Notes under the pieces: model-generated | What the model was told of the DNA's origin: nothing | Databases searched by the model: none | Seen by the model: the letters and a program-made list of their open reading frames with translations, nothing else | Translations under genes and position numbers: made by a program | In this document: positions 11,492 through 22,244 of the stretch, piece by piece | How positions within the stretch are numbered: the first letter of the stretch is position 1 | Layout of the letters: every line of letters starts with the position of its first letter | Assembly (NCBI GenBank): GCA_947184155.2 | Contig: CAMXCT020002046.1 | Location: forward strand, 372,001-436,000 | Direction of reading: 5' to 3' | DNA length: 64,000 nt | Source: Cladocopium goreaui | Taxonomy: Eukaryota > Sar > Dinophyceae > Suessiales > Symbiodiniaceae

Positions 11492-11645
11492 TGCTCGCAG
11501 ATGTGCTTTAATCGTTGGCGGTCAGATTGAAGTGGAACCTGATTCATGTGACGAAGCCTTTGGCGACCAAGGAAAGACATGGGCATGTACAATTTGCACC
11601 AGGACGGGGCAACGGTGCAAGGGGGGCCACGGCATGTGGGATTTA
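11492..11645 (+). CDS. SR-like gene, candidate exon 4 with CxxC
   Basis: After agatgtttcag the frame reads ALIVGGQIEVEPDSCDEAFG then DQGKTWACTICTRTGQRCKG. C-x2-C-x5-C suggests a small metal-binding site. Ends at L|GTTTCGG in phase 0. Confidence 0.6.
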
Positions 11646-11661
11646 GTTTCGGTGCATGCAG

Positions 11662-11778
11662 CACATGGCAGTTGAAATGGCCAGTCTACAGTTACGTGCG
11701 GCACTTTTCTGTAGAGAAATCAAGGAATGGCACCCTGACAGGATGGAAGTCTCGCTGCCAAGAATGCGCGAATTCTGA
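11662..11778 (+). CDS. alternative terminal exon
   Basis: After gtgcatgcag the frame reads HMAVEMASLQLRAALFCREI then KEWHPDRMEVSLPRMREF and stops at TGA 11776-11778. The stretch is helix-like with coding-type codons. It is too close to 11645 for a normal intron, so one of the two models must change. Confidence 0.4.
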   Translation, partial: HMAVEMASLQLRAALFCREIKEWHPDRMEVSLPRMREF

Positions 11779-12640
11779 TCAGAATTGCAGTCCCCAAGGT
11801 GTAAAGACAACAATCGTGAGAGAGGGCGGGCGCACGAGAGGCGAAGTGCATGGGGCACGCTGTCAGAAATAAAATGATGGAACAATGTTTTGAAGAGAGG
11901 GTTCTTGCCTGACAAAGGCAACTTGGCAGATTGTTGCGTTTGAACATGTTTGAACGCATTTGACGGCAACATCAACATCATCAGTTTCAGGGTTCTCAAT
12001 CACAAACATTCATAGATGTCCTTGCTGCAGATAATATAGCTTTAACCAAGAAAGTGTTTTGAAGCGTGCCCTGTAGTCTGGTTTTGGCCTAGGACCTGAT
12101 TGTGAAATCAGCTAGACTGCGCGGCTCATGCTGGTTCCGGCAAATCTTGACAAACATGCAACCGCCTTTTGACATACAACCTTCAAGTTCCAGGTTCCAA
12201 CATGTTGCGGTCCAGTATCAACCAATCTTTGAGGAAAGGAGCTGGTGTGAAGAAAGTGGAGAATTCACTTTCATCAGCGAAATATAACCCCAGACTATAC
12301 AGAGACTCGGTGCACAATGGGCTTAGCGGCTTAGCGAAGCCAAAAGGAAGTGCTGGGTATGTGCGTGTGTGTGCGTCAGGTTCAGCTGCGCGTAGTTGGT
12401 CTCATGCAAATGATATTGCTGGCAAGAAACGAGCATGTCCACAAAATGAAGGAGAATGTCCCACAATAAAACGCCATCCAAATCAGGATTTATGTTGGAT
12501 TTAACATGCATCCATCACATCCATTCGTATCCATTCATATCCATCATTCCTTGTGGAATTTTCATGGACATGCCCAGGCTTTGGCGCTTCACTTTTGAGG
12601 AACTGCCAATGACACATGGCAAGGCACGGTGGTGGTGATT
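11779..12640. other. spacer with weak coding signal
   Basis: Open frames near 12169-12504 (for example PRLYRDSVHNGLSGLAKPKG) have no good splice sites or stop context. I cannot decide whether they are exons. Confidence 0.3.
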
Positions 12641-12748
12641 CAATGGATTGGTCTAAGGGAAAAATTACAGGAAACCTATGGAAAACTTCATATTTCATGT
12701 GAAAATCTTTGGTTTTCTGTAGGTTTTCCCTTAAGCCAATCCATTGTT
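12641..12748. mobile_element. family B inverted-repeat element
   Basis: Begins CAATGGATTGGTCTAAGGG and ends with the inverted CCCTTAAGCCAATCCATTG. The interior has ACAGGAAACC and its inverse GGTTTTCTGTAGG. Non-coding palindrome of ~108 bp. Confidence 0.85.
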
Positions 12749-13185
12749 TGATGATCTTTGAACTATCTTTGAACCATTTTTGTTGGTCAATTCCCTGGCA
12801 AATTACTTGGTGAAATCCCAAGCATCCCACATTAGAAATTCCAATGGTTCGGAGGGTTTAAGGGACAATTTACGGCTGAACCTCTTCCACTGTTTGTTTG
12901 TCTGTCTATCTATCTATCTAGCCTATCTAGCCTATCTATATATATTTTTTTAAACCTATTTATTATTTATACACGTCTAGAAAGTACATTTGGTTTTCGC
13001 TGAAGATGTTAAAACCAACCCGCTGAATCCGGTGAATGGGGGGAGCCCTGCAGAGCTGGCAGAGATTTGATGGCTGAAGGTTTCATGATGATGTGTTGAT
13101 ATTCAAACACGTTTTGAGGATTTCTGGATGAGTTGTGAAGATTCACCATGGTTTCAGATGGTTCATCAGGATTTGGATAGGATTT

Positions 13186-13259
13186 ATCCTCCAGTAAATT
13201 AACAGTTGGACCCTGAAAATCACCTACATTTTTAATGGAAACTAGTCTTCCAACCCCTA
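13186..13259. mobile_element. family G element
   Basis: The sequence from TCCTCCAGTAAATTAACAG to CTAGTCTTCCAACCCC is the reverse complement, with changes, of 42784-42857. Two diverged copies in opposite orientation. Confidence 0.6.
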
Positions 13260-13308
13260 TTTGCCTTAAAATTATGTTCATTTACCAGAGGGTAGGTAGG
13301 ATATTTGC

Positions 13309-13413
13309 TACCCTCTGGTAAACTAACATAACTATGGAAAATCACCATGTTTAATGGGAAAACCCACTATTAATGGCCATGTTCAATAGCTATTTTGACA
13401 TAACCAGAGGGTA
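13309..13413. mobile_element. family A element preceded by a solo end
   Basis: Full copy TACCCTCTGGTAAACTAACA to ACCAGAGGGTA. A lone right end TTTACCAGAGGGTA lies just upstream at 13281-13294, so two insertions or a partial deletion are recorded here. Confidence 0.85.
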
Positions 13414-13442
13414 TGGTTTGTTTCATTTTTGTTTCTCATGGG

Positions 13443-13537
13443 ATGCGCAACGTTTGCGTGGCTTGCCGCCGCGAGGCGGGTTCCAGCTATGGATGGGTTT
13501 TGCAGCCACGCTGGGAAGCTCCTGAGGTCGATGAACG
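13443..13537 (+). CDS. CxxC protein, candidate exon
   Basis: Reads MRNVCVACRREAGSSYGWVL then QPRWEAPEVDE and ends CG|GTAGGTGG. The two leftover bases join the one leading base of the exon at 14362. The exon starts shortly after a family A element. Other frames are open, including a hydrophobic one, so this choice rests on the phase match and the repeated CxxC pattern. Confidence 0.5.
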
Positions 13538-14361
13538 GTAGGTGGTGCCGTGGTGCCCCATAGTTAGCTAAGTTGGTGCCAATAAGTCCAATAACTAGGG
13601 TTGATTAGGGGCTGTTGTCTATAGTTAATGGGGGTTATAAACCAATTTGTAACTGGGGGGTGCCACCTTGTATATATATAATATTACATATATATTATGA
13701 TAATTATATGATATAATCCTTCCAATATCACCACCCCACAAACCCTAGTATTGGATTTGTTCCATTTTGGGGGATGGGGTTTTCAATATATTGGGGTAAG
13801 GCATGGGGATAAGAATGGGGGTATCTACTATATACCTTCCAGCCAAGATGTAATTAGATACAAAACTCCATGAAACTCCAGCGTTTATCCCATGACAATT
13901 TTCTGAACGTGAATCCCATGGGTTTCCAGGTTGTGTTAAAATTAACTGATGGGGCCCTAGTTCCCGGATAGCCCGAGGGAAAAAGACATCCATAGCACAC
14001 CAGACAGCAAGGCTCTGTGGGACGGTCGTTCTTCGCCCACGTTTTCATGGTGCCACTTCCAACTCGAAAGGCCACGTGAGGCGTTGGAAGAGACGGGGTA
14101 TTGGCCACACCTGAATTTTCCCATTTGTTGTTGCTTCCCATACCCAAGGACCTTGGTGGTTTATAGCGTCATATAGCATCATTTGAGCCGGAATAGATGA
14201 AGAACTAGTTCTTGATGCAAACCTGCTGGCGGATTCAAATTCCCATTGTTAGTGGGTTACAAAGAGTTACAATGCCCATCGTATGGTCGGTTGGTTTGAG
14301 CAACTCCCACCGCACCCGTTTCAGGACATCCCAAGCCCTCCCAAGCCGGTCATTTCTGCAG

Positions 14362-14438
14362 GGCTTACCTGGTGTGCAAAGAGATCTGGCTCGACTACCA
14401 GAGAGTGTGCCGGGTTTGCTTGGAAGGAGCCGGGATTG
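14362..14438 (+). CDS. CxxC protein, candidate exon
   Basis: After catttctgcag the frame reads AYLVCKEIWLDYQRVCRVCL then EGAGI, with C-x2-C, and ends G|GTTCGG. The leading base fits the previous exon. Possibly a zinc-binding module. Competing frames exist in this GC-rich block. Confidence 0.5.
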
Positions 14439-14554
14439 GTTCGGCTGCCTTCTGATTTTGTATGATTTTAAGGCAAAACCTGCATCAGGAAACCAGGAGG
14501 ATCCCACTGAGTAACTGGTGAACAACGTTCTGAACAACCCTGGTTAGTTCCCAG

Positions 14555-14651
14555 GCCGGTCTCCAAATCCAGGAAAGCTTTGAGGGATGCGGCTCGCAGG
14601 GCTGCGGAAAGGACGTATGGGAAGCCTAGATGCTTCTCCTTGTGGATGCAG
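14555..14651 (+). CDS. candidate internal exon
   Basis: Between ttcccag and ATGCAG|GTGGGT. Reads PVSKSRKALRDAARRAAERT then YGKPRCFSLWMQ, a basic helix-like peptide in phase 0 at the end. Probably the same gene as its neighbours. Confidence 0.65.
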
Positions 14652-15425
14652 GTGGGTCACTAATATGGCCCGAAATCTATCCATATTTATCCTAAGAGAT
14701 GAATTATATATTAATCATAATGAGATTCCTTGATTGAATATAATTCACTAAATCGCTGTTTCTTCGCGAGATCTTTGGGATAAACCGGAGATTGGAGGTG
14801 ATTTGGAGGTCCTTACATATCCAGCACATCCTTGCAAGCCTTCATGCAAACGAAGGGCAACGAATTAGTATCAATCTTAACGTCCGAGCATTGTTGGTCT
14901 GGCACTTCGCAGGTTTTTTGGCCAACAATCTAAACTGACAAGGGAACTCCCTTATCCATAAACATTTGTGCACCACCCCCAAAAAATAAACAAAAAACAA
15001 CAACAACATGTATTCGTCGCACAGACGTTCATAAGATTGTAGAGCTAAATCAAGAGTAGAACCTTCATACGCAAATATCGTACTAAAACGCAAGCCAACA
15101 AGATAATGGACATGGAGTTGCCAGTGATAAAAAATGTATATACCCAAAAAATCGAAATAAACAAATAAACAAATGGAAGAAAGCAACTGAAACAACTAGA
15201 GGCAGATCTGAATCAATGCCTGTTTGATCATCCAGCAGTAGATTCATCCCCAAATGTTACTTTATTATTGTTTTTACAACAATGGGATTCACAACCTTTC
15301 AATATCATAATAATATAGAATAGTAAGAAATAATATAGAATTCACAACAATTTCATGAAATAACATACATTTCATGATCATTTTAAAATCATTTTAACAA
15401 TGCAACTGCAGTGAAAAATCTTCAG

Positions 15426-16115
15426 GCAACTGCAGCCACTGCAGCTGAGGCTGAAAGAGCTGAGCGTCCATGGACAACTTGACCGAAGGTGCCGGAGAAG
15501 ATATGTTTGGACCATCCCTTGGTACTAGAAAAAAAGTCCTGAAATGATGGGGTAACATCCGTTTGTACTCAGAAAAAATCTCAAAAAAACATGAAAACAC
15601 TGAAATGATGGGGCAACATTGTTAACATACCCACCTTTTTGGGTACAAAGGGTCCAGGTAGCCAATTTTTCAGTCGCCAGGGCGGCGGATGCAGTACATT
15701 ACTGGTGGTTGGAGGCCTGCCCGAGCAAATTGGGTCAACCTTAGTGGGTGATGCCCGGGGAATTGTAAGCACAGTTTCTTTGAGGAAATGTGTGGGATTA
15801 ATTTCCAGCCATCTTTGAGGAAAAGATAGGAAAAGTATGCATGGATGGAGAAATATTTAGTGAAGTCTACGTCGAAGAAGTCTTATTGAAACTGAAGCCA
15901 CCAAAAGACAGAGGTCGGTAAAAAAGACTAAAATAGAGATAATTTGAACCGTTTCTACCTTTTCTGAGTTTACATCTGTTCCCAGTAAAACCTCCATTTC
16001 TAGGGGGCCTAGCCACGCCACGTTCCCGCCATGGTCCTGTCTTCCTGAGGCTCAAAGCTTGCTGGGCAGCCTATCGCCAGAGTTGCTGCAGAGGCTTCCC
16101 CCGGTTGTCAGTTGA
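15426..16115 (+). CDS. four-exon C-terminus of an unknown protein
   Basis: Exons 15426-15521, 15674-15764, 15826-15917 and 16004-16115 keep phase at all three joins and end at TGA 16113-16115. Donors are TTG|GTACTA, ATT|GTAAGC and CG|GTAAAA; acceptors follow tcttcag, tttttcag, aggaaaag and catttctag. Peptides in order: QLQPLQLRLKELSVHGQLDR; RQGGGCSTLLVVGGLPEQIG; GKVCMDGEIFSEVYVEEVLL; LPEAQSLLGSLSPELLQRLP. No family recognised. The third acceptor has two possible AGs in the same phase. Confidence 0.7.
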
Positions 16116-16225
16116 GTTGACTGTCGGTGGTGCCTAGTGAGAACTGATGGTTTATAAACCTTATCAACTATAGACTATACAGTAGATATGTGTATAATTC
16201 GTAGATATGTATATATAATAATGTG

Positions 16226-16257
<32 letters not shown>

Positions 16258-16362
16258 GAGGTTTCCGAAAATATGGGTACCCCCCACATCATACATTTAA
16301 ACTGGATTTTCCATTATAAACAATCCATTTTGGGGCACCACCATTTTAGGAAACCTCACATA
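16258..16362. mobile_element. family C element
   Basis: GGAGGTTTCCGAAAATATGG with GGGTACCCCCC, GGATTTTCCATTATAAAC and an inverted TTTTAGGAAACCTC end. Related copies lie at 17848-17962 and 53876-53962. Confidence 0.75.
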
Positions 16363-16695
16363 TATCTACGTAAACCCAACTTATTGGGATTTGGGGTTGG
16401 TCCCCCACTTTGTTCAACCAACTTAGCTAACAAAGTGGGGGACCACCTTGTAGAAAGAATGGATTGATTTAATTGCTATTCCTTTCATGGTTGTTTCCGG
16501 ATGGAAGAGTGTCCCAGAATGATCCATGTGTTTTTTTTTTGGAGCCCTCATCGGTTGAGGTTCGGATGGAGGAGTGTTCGAATTTGTCATATTTGTCAAC
16601 CTTCATTCTTGCCTGGACTCCTCATTAATCAATGGATATGAATGGATCGACGTGGTGGCGAGGCCGCTTGCTAACATGCTGCCACTCTTGTCAAG

Positions 16696-16884
16696 AGAGA
16701 GCAAGGCCCAGTCGAGTTCAAGGGGGTGCCCACCAAGCATCTCAAGATACCGTATGCTGTGGGACGAGGGTTCCATGGAAGATATTTCGGCGTGACAATG
16801 GTCAGAAAAAAGAAGAAGGCAGCCTGGCTATTCCTAGACCCTCCTAGTACCAAAAAAATGGATGTGTTCCCCCAAAAAATATAG
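16696..16884 (+). CDS. terminal exon of an unknown protein
   Basis: The best frame reads VEFKGVPTKHLKIPYAVGRG, FHGRYFGVTMVRKKKKAAWL, FLDPPSTKKMDVFPQKI and stops at TAG 16882-16884. A basic KKKK patch precedes a hydrophobic patch. The acceptor is uncertain (gtcaag or nearby). Two shorter frames overlap but carry poor codons. Confidence 0.6.
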   Translation, partial: REQGPVEFKGVPTKHLKIPYAVGRGFHGRYFGVTMVRKKKKAAWLFLDPPSTKKMDVFPQKI

Positions 16885-16933
16885 TTTAACACTTTTACCA
16901 ATTTCGATGGATATTTGTAGGGCTTAGGTGTAT

Positions 16934-16975
<42 letters not shown>

Positions 16976-16977
16976 GT
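16934..16977. repeat. (ATC)n tract
   Basis: Fourteen to fifteen ATC units. In one frame they would encode poly-Ser leading into STDLRQEQIWERCKARHYQK (to about 17061), so a serine-tract exon is possible but unproven. Confidence 0.85.
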
Positions 16978-17061
16978 CCACGGATCTACGCCAGGAGCAG
17001 ATCTGGGAGCGCTGCAAGGCTCGACATTACCAGAAATGTCACTCGGGGTGCCTACAAAAAT

Positions 17062-17664
17062 AATTTTGGCCCAGTATGTCTTACTTAGTTTCCAATATGA
17101 AACAAACTCCAGAATTTATGGCCTCTTCATTTTAGGGGCCCGTTTGATGGGTACTTTAACACTATAGAATATGTTATAGGGATCCCAAAATGGTGCTGAA
17201 GAGATTTTGCATCATGTTACGGATGACACTTCTGTCATGATTTCCAGGTTTCCAACCCACCCAACCGTCAGTCAAATTACCCAGTCAATACCAAGTCGTT
17301 GCTGCTCAACACATGTTTTATCACGCTGGTTAGACCATGTTCAGCCCACGAGTTTGATGGTAAACCCCCTCATGAATATGTGAATTGGACTATTGGGTCA
17401 GTTGGTTCCCCAGGTCGAAAATCCCCAGGTTTGCTGGGTAAAAACGTCCGATCATGTTCAACACCCCAAATTACTGTACGTGGTTTAGTATTGGATGTAA
17501 GATTCATGAATTGGGTGCTATTTCAATATCATATTGGCCATATCTCCGTTTCAGGATGGTGAATACGCCGAACATGGGGTCACATTCTACCAATCACCTG
17601 CGAGATTGGTTCTTAGTAAATCTTAATAATCCCCATTCAACAAGTTCTGGCGTTACCCTGCAAG
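17062..17664. other. spacer, no clear gene
   Basis: Mixed-composition DNA with short open frames but no consistent splice pairs. Nothing supportable seen. Confidence 0.4.
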
Positions 17665-17814
17665 TACCACTTGGTTGCCCTCATATGTCCATTTGTTTGG
17701 CCAAGGAAGAGTCCCCGCCAGGCCACCGTCCTTCAGGAAGTCGAAGCCACCTTAGCCATGCCTGAAAGGCTTGAGGCCCGGCAAATGGCACGGCCTGGTG
17801 TTTTTTGGATGAGG
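17665..17814 (+). CDS. candidate internal exon, 50 codons
   Basis: Between ccctgcaag and AGG|GTAGTAG, phase 0 at both ends. Reads YHLVALICPFVWPRKSPRQA, TVLQEVEATLAMPERLEARQ, MARPGVFWMR. Coding-type codons; function unknown. Confidence 0.65.
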
Positions 17815-17847
17815 GTAGTAGTTCCTCAAACTCAGATTTGAAGTTAA

Positions 17848-17962
17848 TTATGGGGGTTTCCATAGTCATGGGGGTACCCCAATAGCTGGATGGTTTATGA
17901 GGGAAAATCCATCTATAAATGGATGATTTGGAGGCTACCCCTATTTTAGGAAACCCCCATAT
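17848..17962. mobile_element. family C element
   Basis: GGGGGTTTCCATAGTCATGG and the inverted TTTTAGGAAACCCCC enclose GGGGTACCCC and GGGAAAATCCATC. Palindromic. Confidence 0.75.
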
Positions 17963-18108
17963 GGCTGGAAAAACAAGGGAAGGTTCCCTTCTAGGCGTCG
18001 CGCGTTTTTTAACGCACGACGCCTTTAAAACCTGCATTTCGTGATTTTTTTAAAAAATGCATCTTCCAAGAGGGGTCTCCGAAGTAAACTGTTTTTACCT
18101 CACCGAAG

Positions 18109-18335
18109 CAATTGATGATGATGATGATAATGATGATGATCATGTTGATGATCATGTTGATAATCATGATGATGATGGTGATGATGATGTTGATAATGAT
18201 GACGAGAATGTTGATCATGATGATGATAATGATGATGTCGATAATGATGATGATCGTGTTGATGATGATGTTAATGATGATGATTATGTTGATAACGATG
18301 ATGATGTTGAAGATGATGATGATATGAATTGCAAA
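18109..18335. repeat. degenerate GAT repeat
   Basis: About 225 bp of GAT/AAT/GTT triplets with no stop in one frame, which would encode an Asp/Asn/Val/His-only string. No splice sites or flanking coding DNA support a protein; best read as a decayed trinucleotide repeat. Confidence 0.85.
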
Positions 18336-19029
18336 GAAGAAATGCGTGTAAGGAAGTAGTTGCAAGTACGCTGGTTAACGTGAACGTTCTAATCCCCCCC
18401 AAACCCAACCCCATGCCCACACGCCACCTGACACCAACGTCAACATATCAAAACCGAAACATCGACCGCGTGTCAAACCGTGACTTGCAAAAGTGAAAAG
18501 CGTGTCAAGAACGAAGATGCAGGAACGTTAATAAACAAGAACGTTATTAGCCCCCCCCCAACACCCCCCCACCCCCCCACCCCCCCACCCCCCACCCCAC
18601 CCCACCCCACCCCACCCACCCCACCCCACCCCCCCACAAACCCTGGCATGCCAACACGCAACTATCACCGCAAGCGCGTCACGAAACACAGCAAAAAGCG
18701 CAGAAAATGCAACGGCGCGCAAGAAAACAGTGTAGAACGTGGAATGAAATGGATGCTTCGAAAATGACGTAAACATGAAAAAACGACAACACTCCGCGAC
18801 GCCCTCGCGGGGTCCTTACCAAAAACAACCCAGAATTGATTTACTTCACAACTGATGAATATTCAAATCAACCGTGAATTGATGTTGAAAGATACTTTGT
18901 TGTACAATATTTATTTTAGAACCGAGTTGATTCAAATGATGTATCTATATAATGCATTCCAATTAAGACACTTTAGTCAGCCCAGATTTGTTATGATTTG
19001 TTTGATGTATGTTTCAATTCGATTTCTAT
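18336..19029. other. spacer with C-rich tract
   Basis: Holds a C-rich CCCCACC tract (18547-18637) and no recognisable gene. Confidence 0.5.
18547..18637. repeat. CCCCACCCC simple repeat
   Basis: Runs of C broken by single A, giving strong strand asymmetry (G-rich on the other strand). Confidence 0.95.
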
Positions 19030-19202
19030 TGAATGAGGGGGCCATCCACTGCCCACTTGGAATGCAGCCCGAGTTGTTGAAATCCATGGCTGACATGTGG
19101 GCACCACTTCGAAGCAGACATGTGGCTTTTCATGTCAGCCCCAGGCCTGATAGAATTCAATTGCACGATGAACTACTGTGGAAGAAATCCTGCACCTGTT
19201 GA
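19030..19202 (+). CDS. candidate terminal exon
   Basis: Reads GAIHCPLGMQPELLKSMADM, WAPLRSRHVAFHVSPRPDRI, QLHDELLWKKSCTC and stops at TGA 19200-19202. Coding-like codons stand out from the AT-rich DNA upstream. Start of the exon unresolved. Confidence 0.5.
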
Positions 19203-19454
19203 TAGATGTTTTATATTGTTTTATCCCATTGTTTATAGGGATTCAACCATCCAAGGTGATCGAGGGTTTCGTCCATTCACCGTATGATGAAATATGATGA
19301 AACATGATGACACACACGATGAAATAGGATGAGATTGGGGCCAACGGCCAACTCCGGGAACGGTGGTCGTCCCAATTAAGCCAACCATAAGCCAACCAAG
19401 GGTTGGTAGTTTGTAAATCCTGGGTTGACATGATACGTCATGATACCCACACCC

Positions 19455-19686
19455 TCAGGATTAATCACAGATCCTGCCTCTGAACAGGAGTATGGTTGGC
19501 GAATACAGGATGCGGTCCTTTGGTTGCACTCATTTCTGGGACCGTCTGGAGAACTGTTTTGGTTCGCTGTAGTTACAAAGTTCGAGAATCATTTGGAAGA
19601 TGGGGTCCCCATCCCGAATGATTCGATTAACGGCCGTTCCCATTTTGGAGGTTCCAAGTCATATTTCCAGGGGGTCTACTTCAGAA
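19455..19686 (+). CDS. candidate exon, unknown protein
   Basis: Reads SGLITDPASEQEYGWRIQDA, VLWLHSFLGPSGELFWFAVV, TKFENHLEDGVPIPND in one open frame. A second frame is partly open. No clear splice limits. Confidence 0.45.
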
Positions 19687-20053
19687 CTTCATGCTGAAAG
19701 TTGTCTCAGCTTAAATCAACCACTCACCAACCTTTTTTCTTTGTCCTTGATTTTCCATCTACAATCTGTATCAATTTGTACACTCACACACACGCGTTTA
19801 AATATGTTCATGTCGTCGATGTATAAAGATGCATATGCACATTCCATCACATTCCTATTGTAAAGACGTGACTTTTTTTTACGGGACGAAATTGACAAGG
19901 TGAACACTGGCAGGTATGTACAGTACATATCATCTGACCAATCTGACCCGTTCATGATGCCTGGGCTTTGTCCATCGCTTGAAGGTGAAATTTACAAGAA
20001 AACCCTCCCAAATCTCCCAATTTTGGGGCAAAAAAAAAACCGTGGTTTTTCAG

Positions 20054-20127
20054 AAGCCACCGGAGGCTGGCCAAGCTGTTGGTCCATATCCTGTCAGCCA
20101 TTGTCGACATTGGGTTGGCGAGGGGCG
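20054..20127 (+). CDS. candidate short exon
   Basis: Strong acceptor ggtttttcag. The frame reads SHRRLAKLLVHILSAIVDIG then LARG before G|GTTGAATG. An amphipathic, Leu-rich helix. Another frame is also open across the site. Confidence 0.45.
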
Positions 20128-20563
20128 GTTGAATGGCCACACCAAGGTGGGGAGGGAAGAGTGGGAAAGGGCCCAGAAAGACAGCAATGATATGAGAAGG
20201 TTATTTTGCTTGCATCATACTGCAAGCAATTTAGAGGATTCAGTATTCACCACTATGGATTATTTCCTATAGTAGTCATGAATTGAAGGTTCTTGTTCAT
20301 CAGTGTCACGTTCATCCCTGAATTGGATGCGAAAATCTGCAGGAAACTTCTATGGAAGTTAAAACAACAACATCATTACCATGGTTTCAATTAAAGACTT
20401 TCCCTTCAACCAATCCACTGATGTTGAATGATTGCCGGAAAATAGATGAATTTTTCCTGATGATCCTTCAAAATTCCCGATGAACCACCCCATGAACCCA
20501 AATATTCCCTACACATCCCAATGATTTCATATGATATCATAAGTTCGTCCATTTCTTTGACAG

Positions 20564-21400
20564 GTCCGCGGACGTGGAATGGGCTCCTTCCGTTTCCTGC
20601 GGGAGGTGGGCAAGATTCGGCAATCTGTGGTTTGGCACCCCAAAATTCCCATGGTCCATCGTTTTCTCCAATGAACATTGCAATTCTGGGAGGTAAGTTG
20701 ATGATAGTTGATGATAACTGAAGATATTGAAGATAGAACATGGTATATAAACTCACCATTTCCAGATTTCCAGAGACAGCTGTTGGATTTTTGGACACAT
20801 CCGGTTCAAAAGTTGTCGCGTGAAACCACGACTTTGGCCTCCCGTGATGCACAGGTCTTTCCTGGAAGACCGTTTATGCCTCCGCTGCCACCAGCATGCT
20901 TTAGGCAGCGGGGATGGCGACCCGGCTGTTACCTGCATGAAATTTCCATACGACTGGGGGAATAACCATACATTAACCAGCTATGACTTAGGGTACAGTT
21001 TGGGTTTCTTCAGACTCATAGTCTGAAATGCTGTGATTGACGATGACCCTACAAAATCCTACATGACTGGCATATGTTGAAATCACCCACCAGAGAAGTG
21101 CTGGCTGCAATTCATCATGTGCAAAAATGGTGCTCTCTTCCAGATGCTGATATCAGCAGTTCTAGCCTGAACATGGGAATAGCGGGATACCTCTTCAAAT
21201 TGCAGTTTCAACAGGGAACTTGATGATCAACAGTCTAACACTGGATTTTGGGGTATTTAGGTGCCCTGGTTCCCACATCATGCACCATAGTATTCCGTCC
21301 CAAATTCCCCTGGAGCTACATTTCGCTCCTGGCTGGCATCAGGCTTGAATGGGGCAGTGCAGGCGCAGCCTCATTTGAACCACCTGCCAAAAAGGCATGA
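20564..21400 (+). CDS. three-exon C-terminus with repeated PKFPWS motif
   Basis: Exons 20564-20692 (donor GTAAGT), 20774-20997 (donor GTTTGG) and 21261-21400 (acceptor gtatttag, stop TGA 21398-21400) agree in phase at both joins. Exon 1 reads SADVEWAPSVSCGRWARFGN then LWFGTPKFPWSIVF. Exon 2 contains CLRCHQHALGSGDGDPAVTC then MKFPYDWGNN. Exon 3 reads TIVFRPKFPWSYISLLAGIR then LEWGSAGAASFEPPAKKA. PKFPWS occurs in exons 1 and 3, and FPYDW in exon 2, suggesting repeated modules. No family recognised. Longer competing frames exist in exons 1 and 2 but break phase. Confidence 0.65.
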
Positions 21401-21436
21401 GTCAAAATTCCACAGGCATAAACCATCCCCAACTCT

Positions 21437-21470
<34 letters not shown>

Positions 21471-21615
21471 CATACACATTCATTCATAGACCGGAAATAT
21501 CCAAAACATGATTTATTTGTAAAATTATATACAGATACCGTAATTAATGATATCTAAAATTTGCTATCAATATCTATCCATCACCGCCCACCCTGACCGG
21601 GACCGCGTCGTGCAG

Positions 21616-21722
21616 GTCATAGCGTCTCCCTGGCCCAACGCATCGCCTTGAAGGACGGTGTTGCGGAGGAGGCGACGCCTTGGGCACCGTTGTTCCATGA
21701 TTTTGAAGCAGCGGTGAAGCAG
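21616..21722 (+). CDS. candidate internal exon
   Basis: After gtcgtgcag the frame reads HSVSLAQRIALKDGVAEEAT then PWAPLFHDFEAAVKQ and ends CAG|GTTTGG in phase 0. An in-frame stop just upstream supports the acceptor. Confidence 0.7.
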
Positions 21723-22244
21723 GTTTGGTTTCATCATCCCTCCCCCCTTTGCTAATGTACGGTAGGGGGGGGCCTAGCTAATGTACGATACTTTTCCGTA
21801 CATTTCTCAAAGGCTTACCATATGATTCCGTACATTTTTTTTTGGGGGGGCGCAAACTCACCAGAACCAATTTCTATACATCCAGTGTTTATTCCTGTTC
21901 CAATTTCCACTTGATAAGGCCAACATGCGTAAACAATCACTATCTTTATATCGTTGGTGTGCCAGCATTGTTGGCTACCAATTGTTGGACTATAGCAAAA
22001 AATCAATATTTTGATACGTTCAGCTTTACCTTGTGGAGTGATTGCATAGAACCGCAGCAGCGTTTGGCTGCCAATTTTTTTGGGGTGGCAAAATGCCATG
22101 GGTGGCACCTTAGCTAACTAATATAGATACCCCCGTCAGTTCCAGGATTAATTTCATTGGATTAATTTAGTTGGATGAATTTTTGGTGACCGGTTCAGAA
22201 ATCTAACTCAAGGATACTCAAGGGATATTTGGATTAATTTGCAG

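Noticed and set aside
18057-18359. Acidic 100-residue protein
   Set aside because: Entirely within the GAT repeat; no splice or start context.
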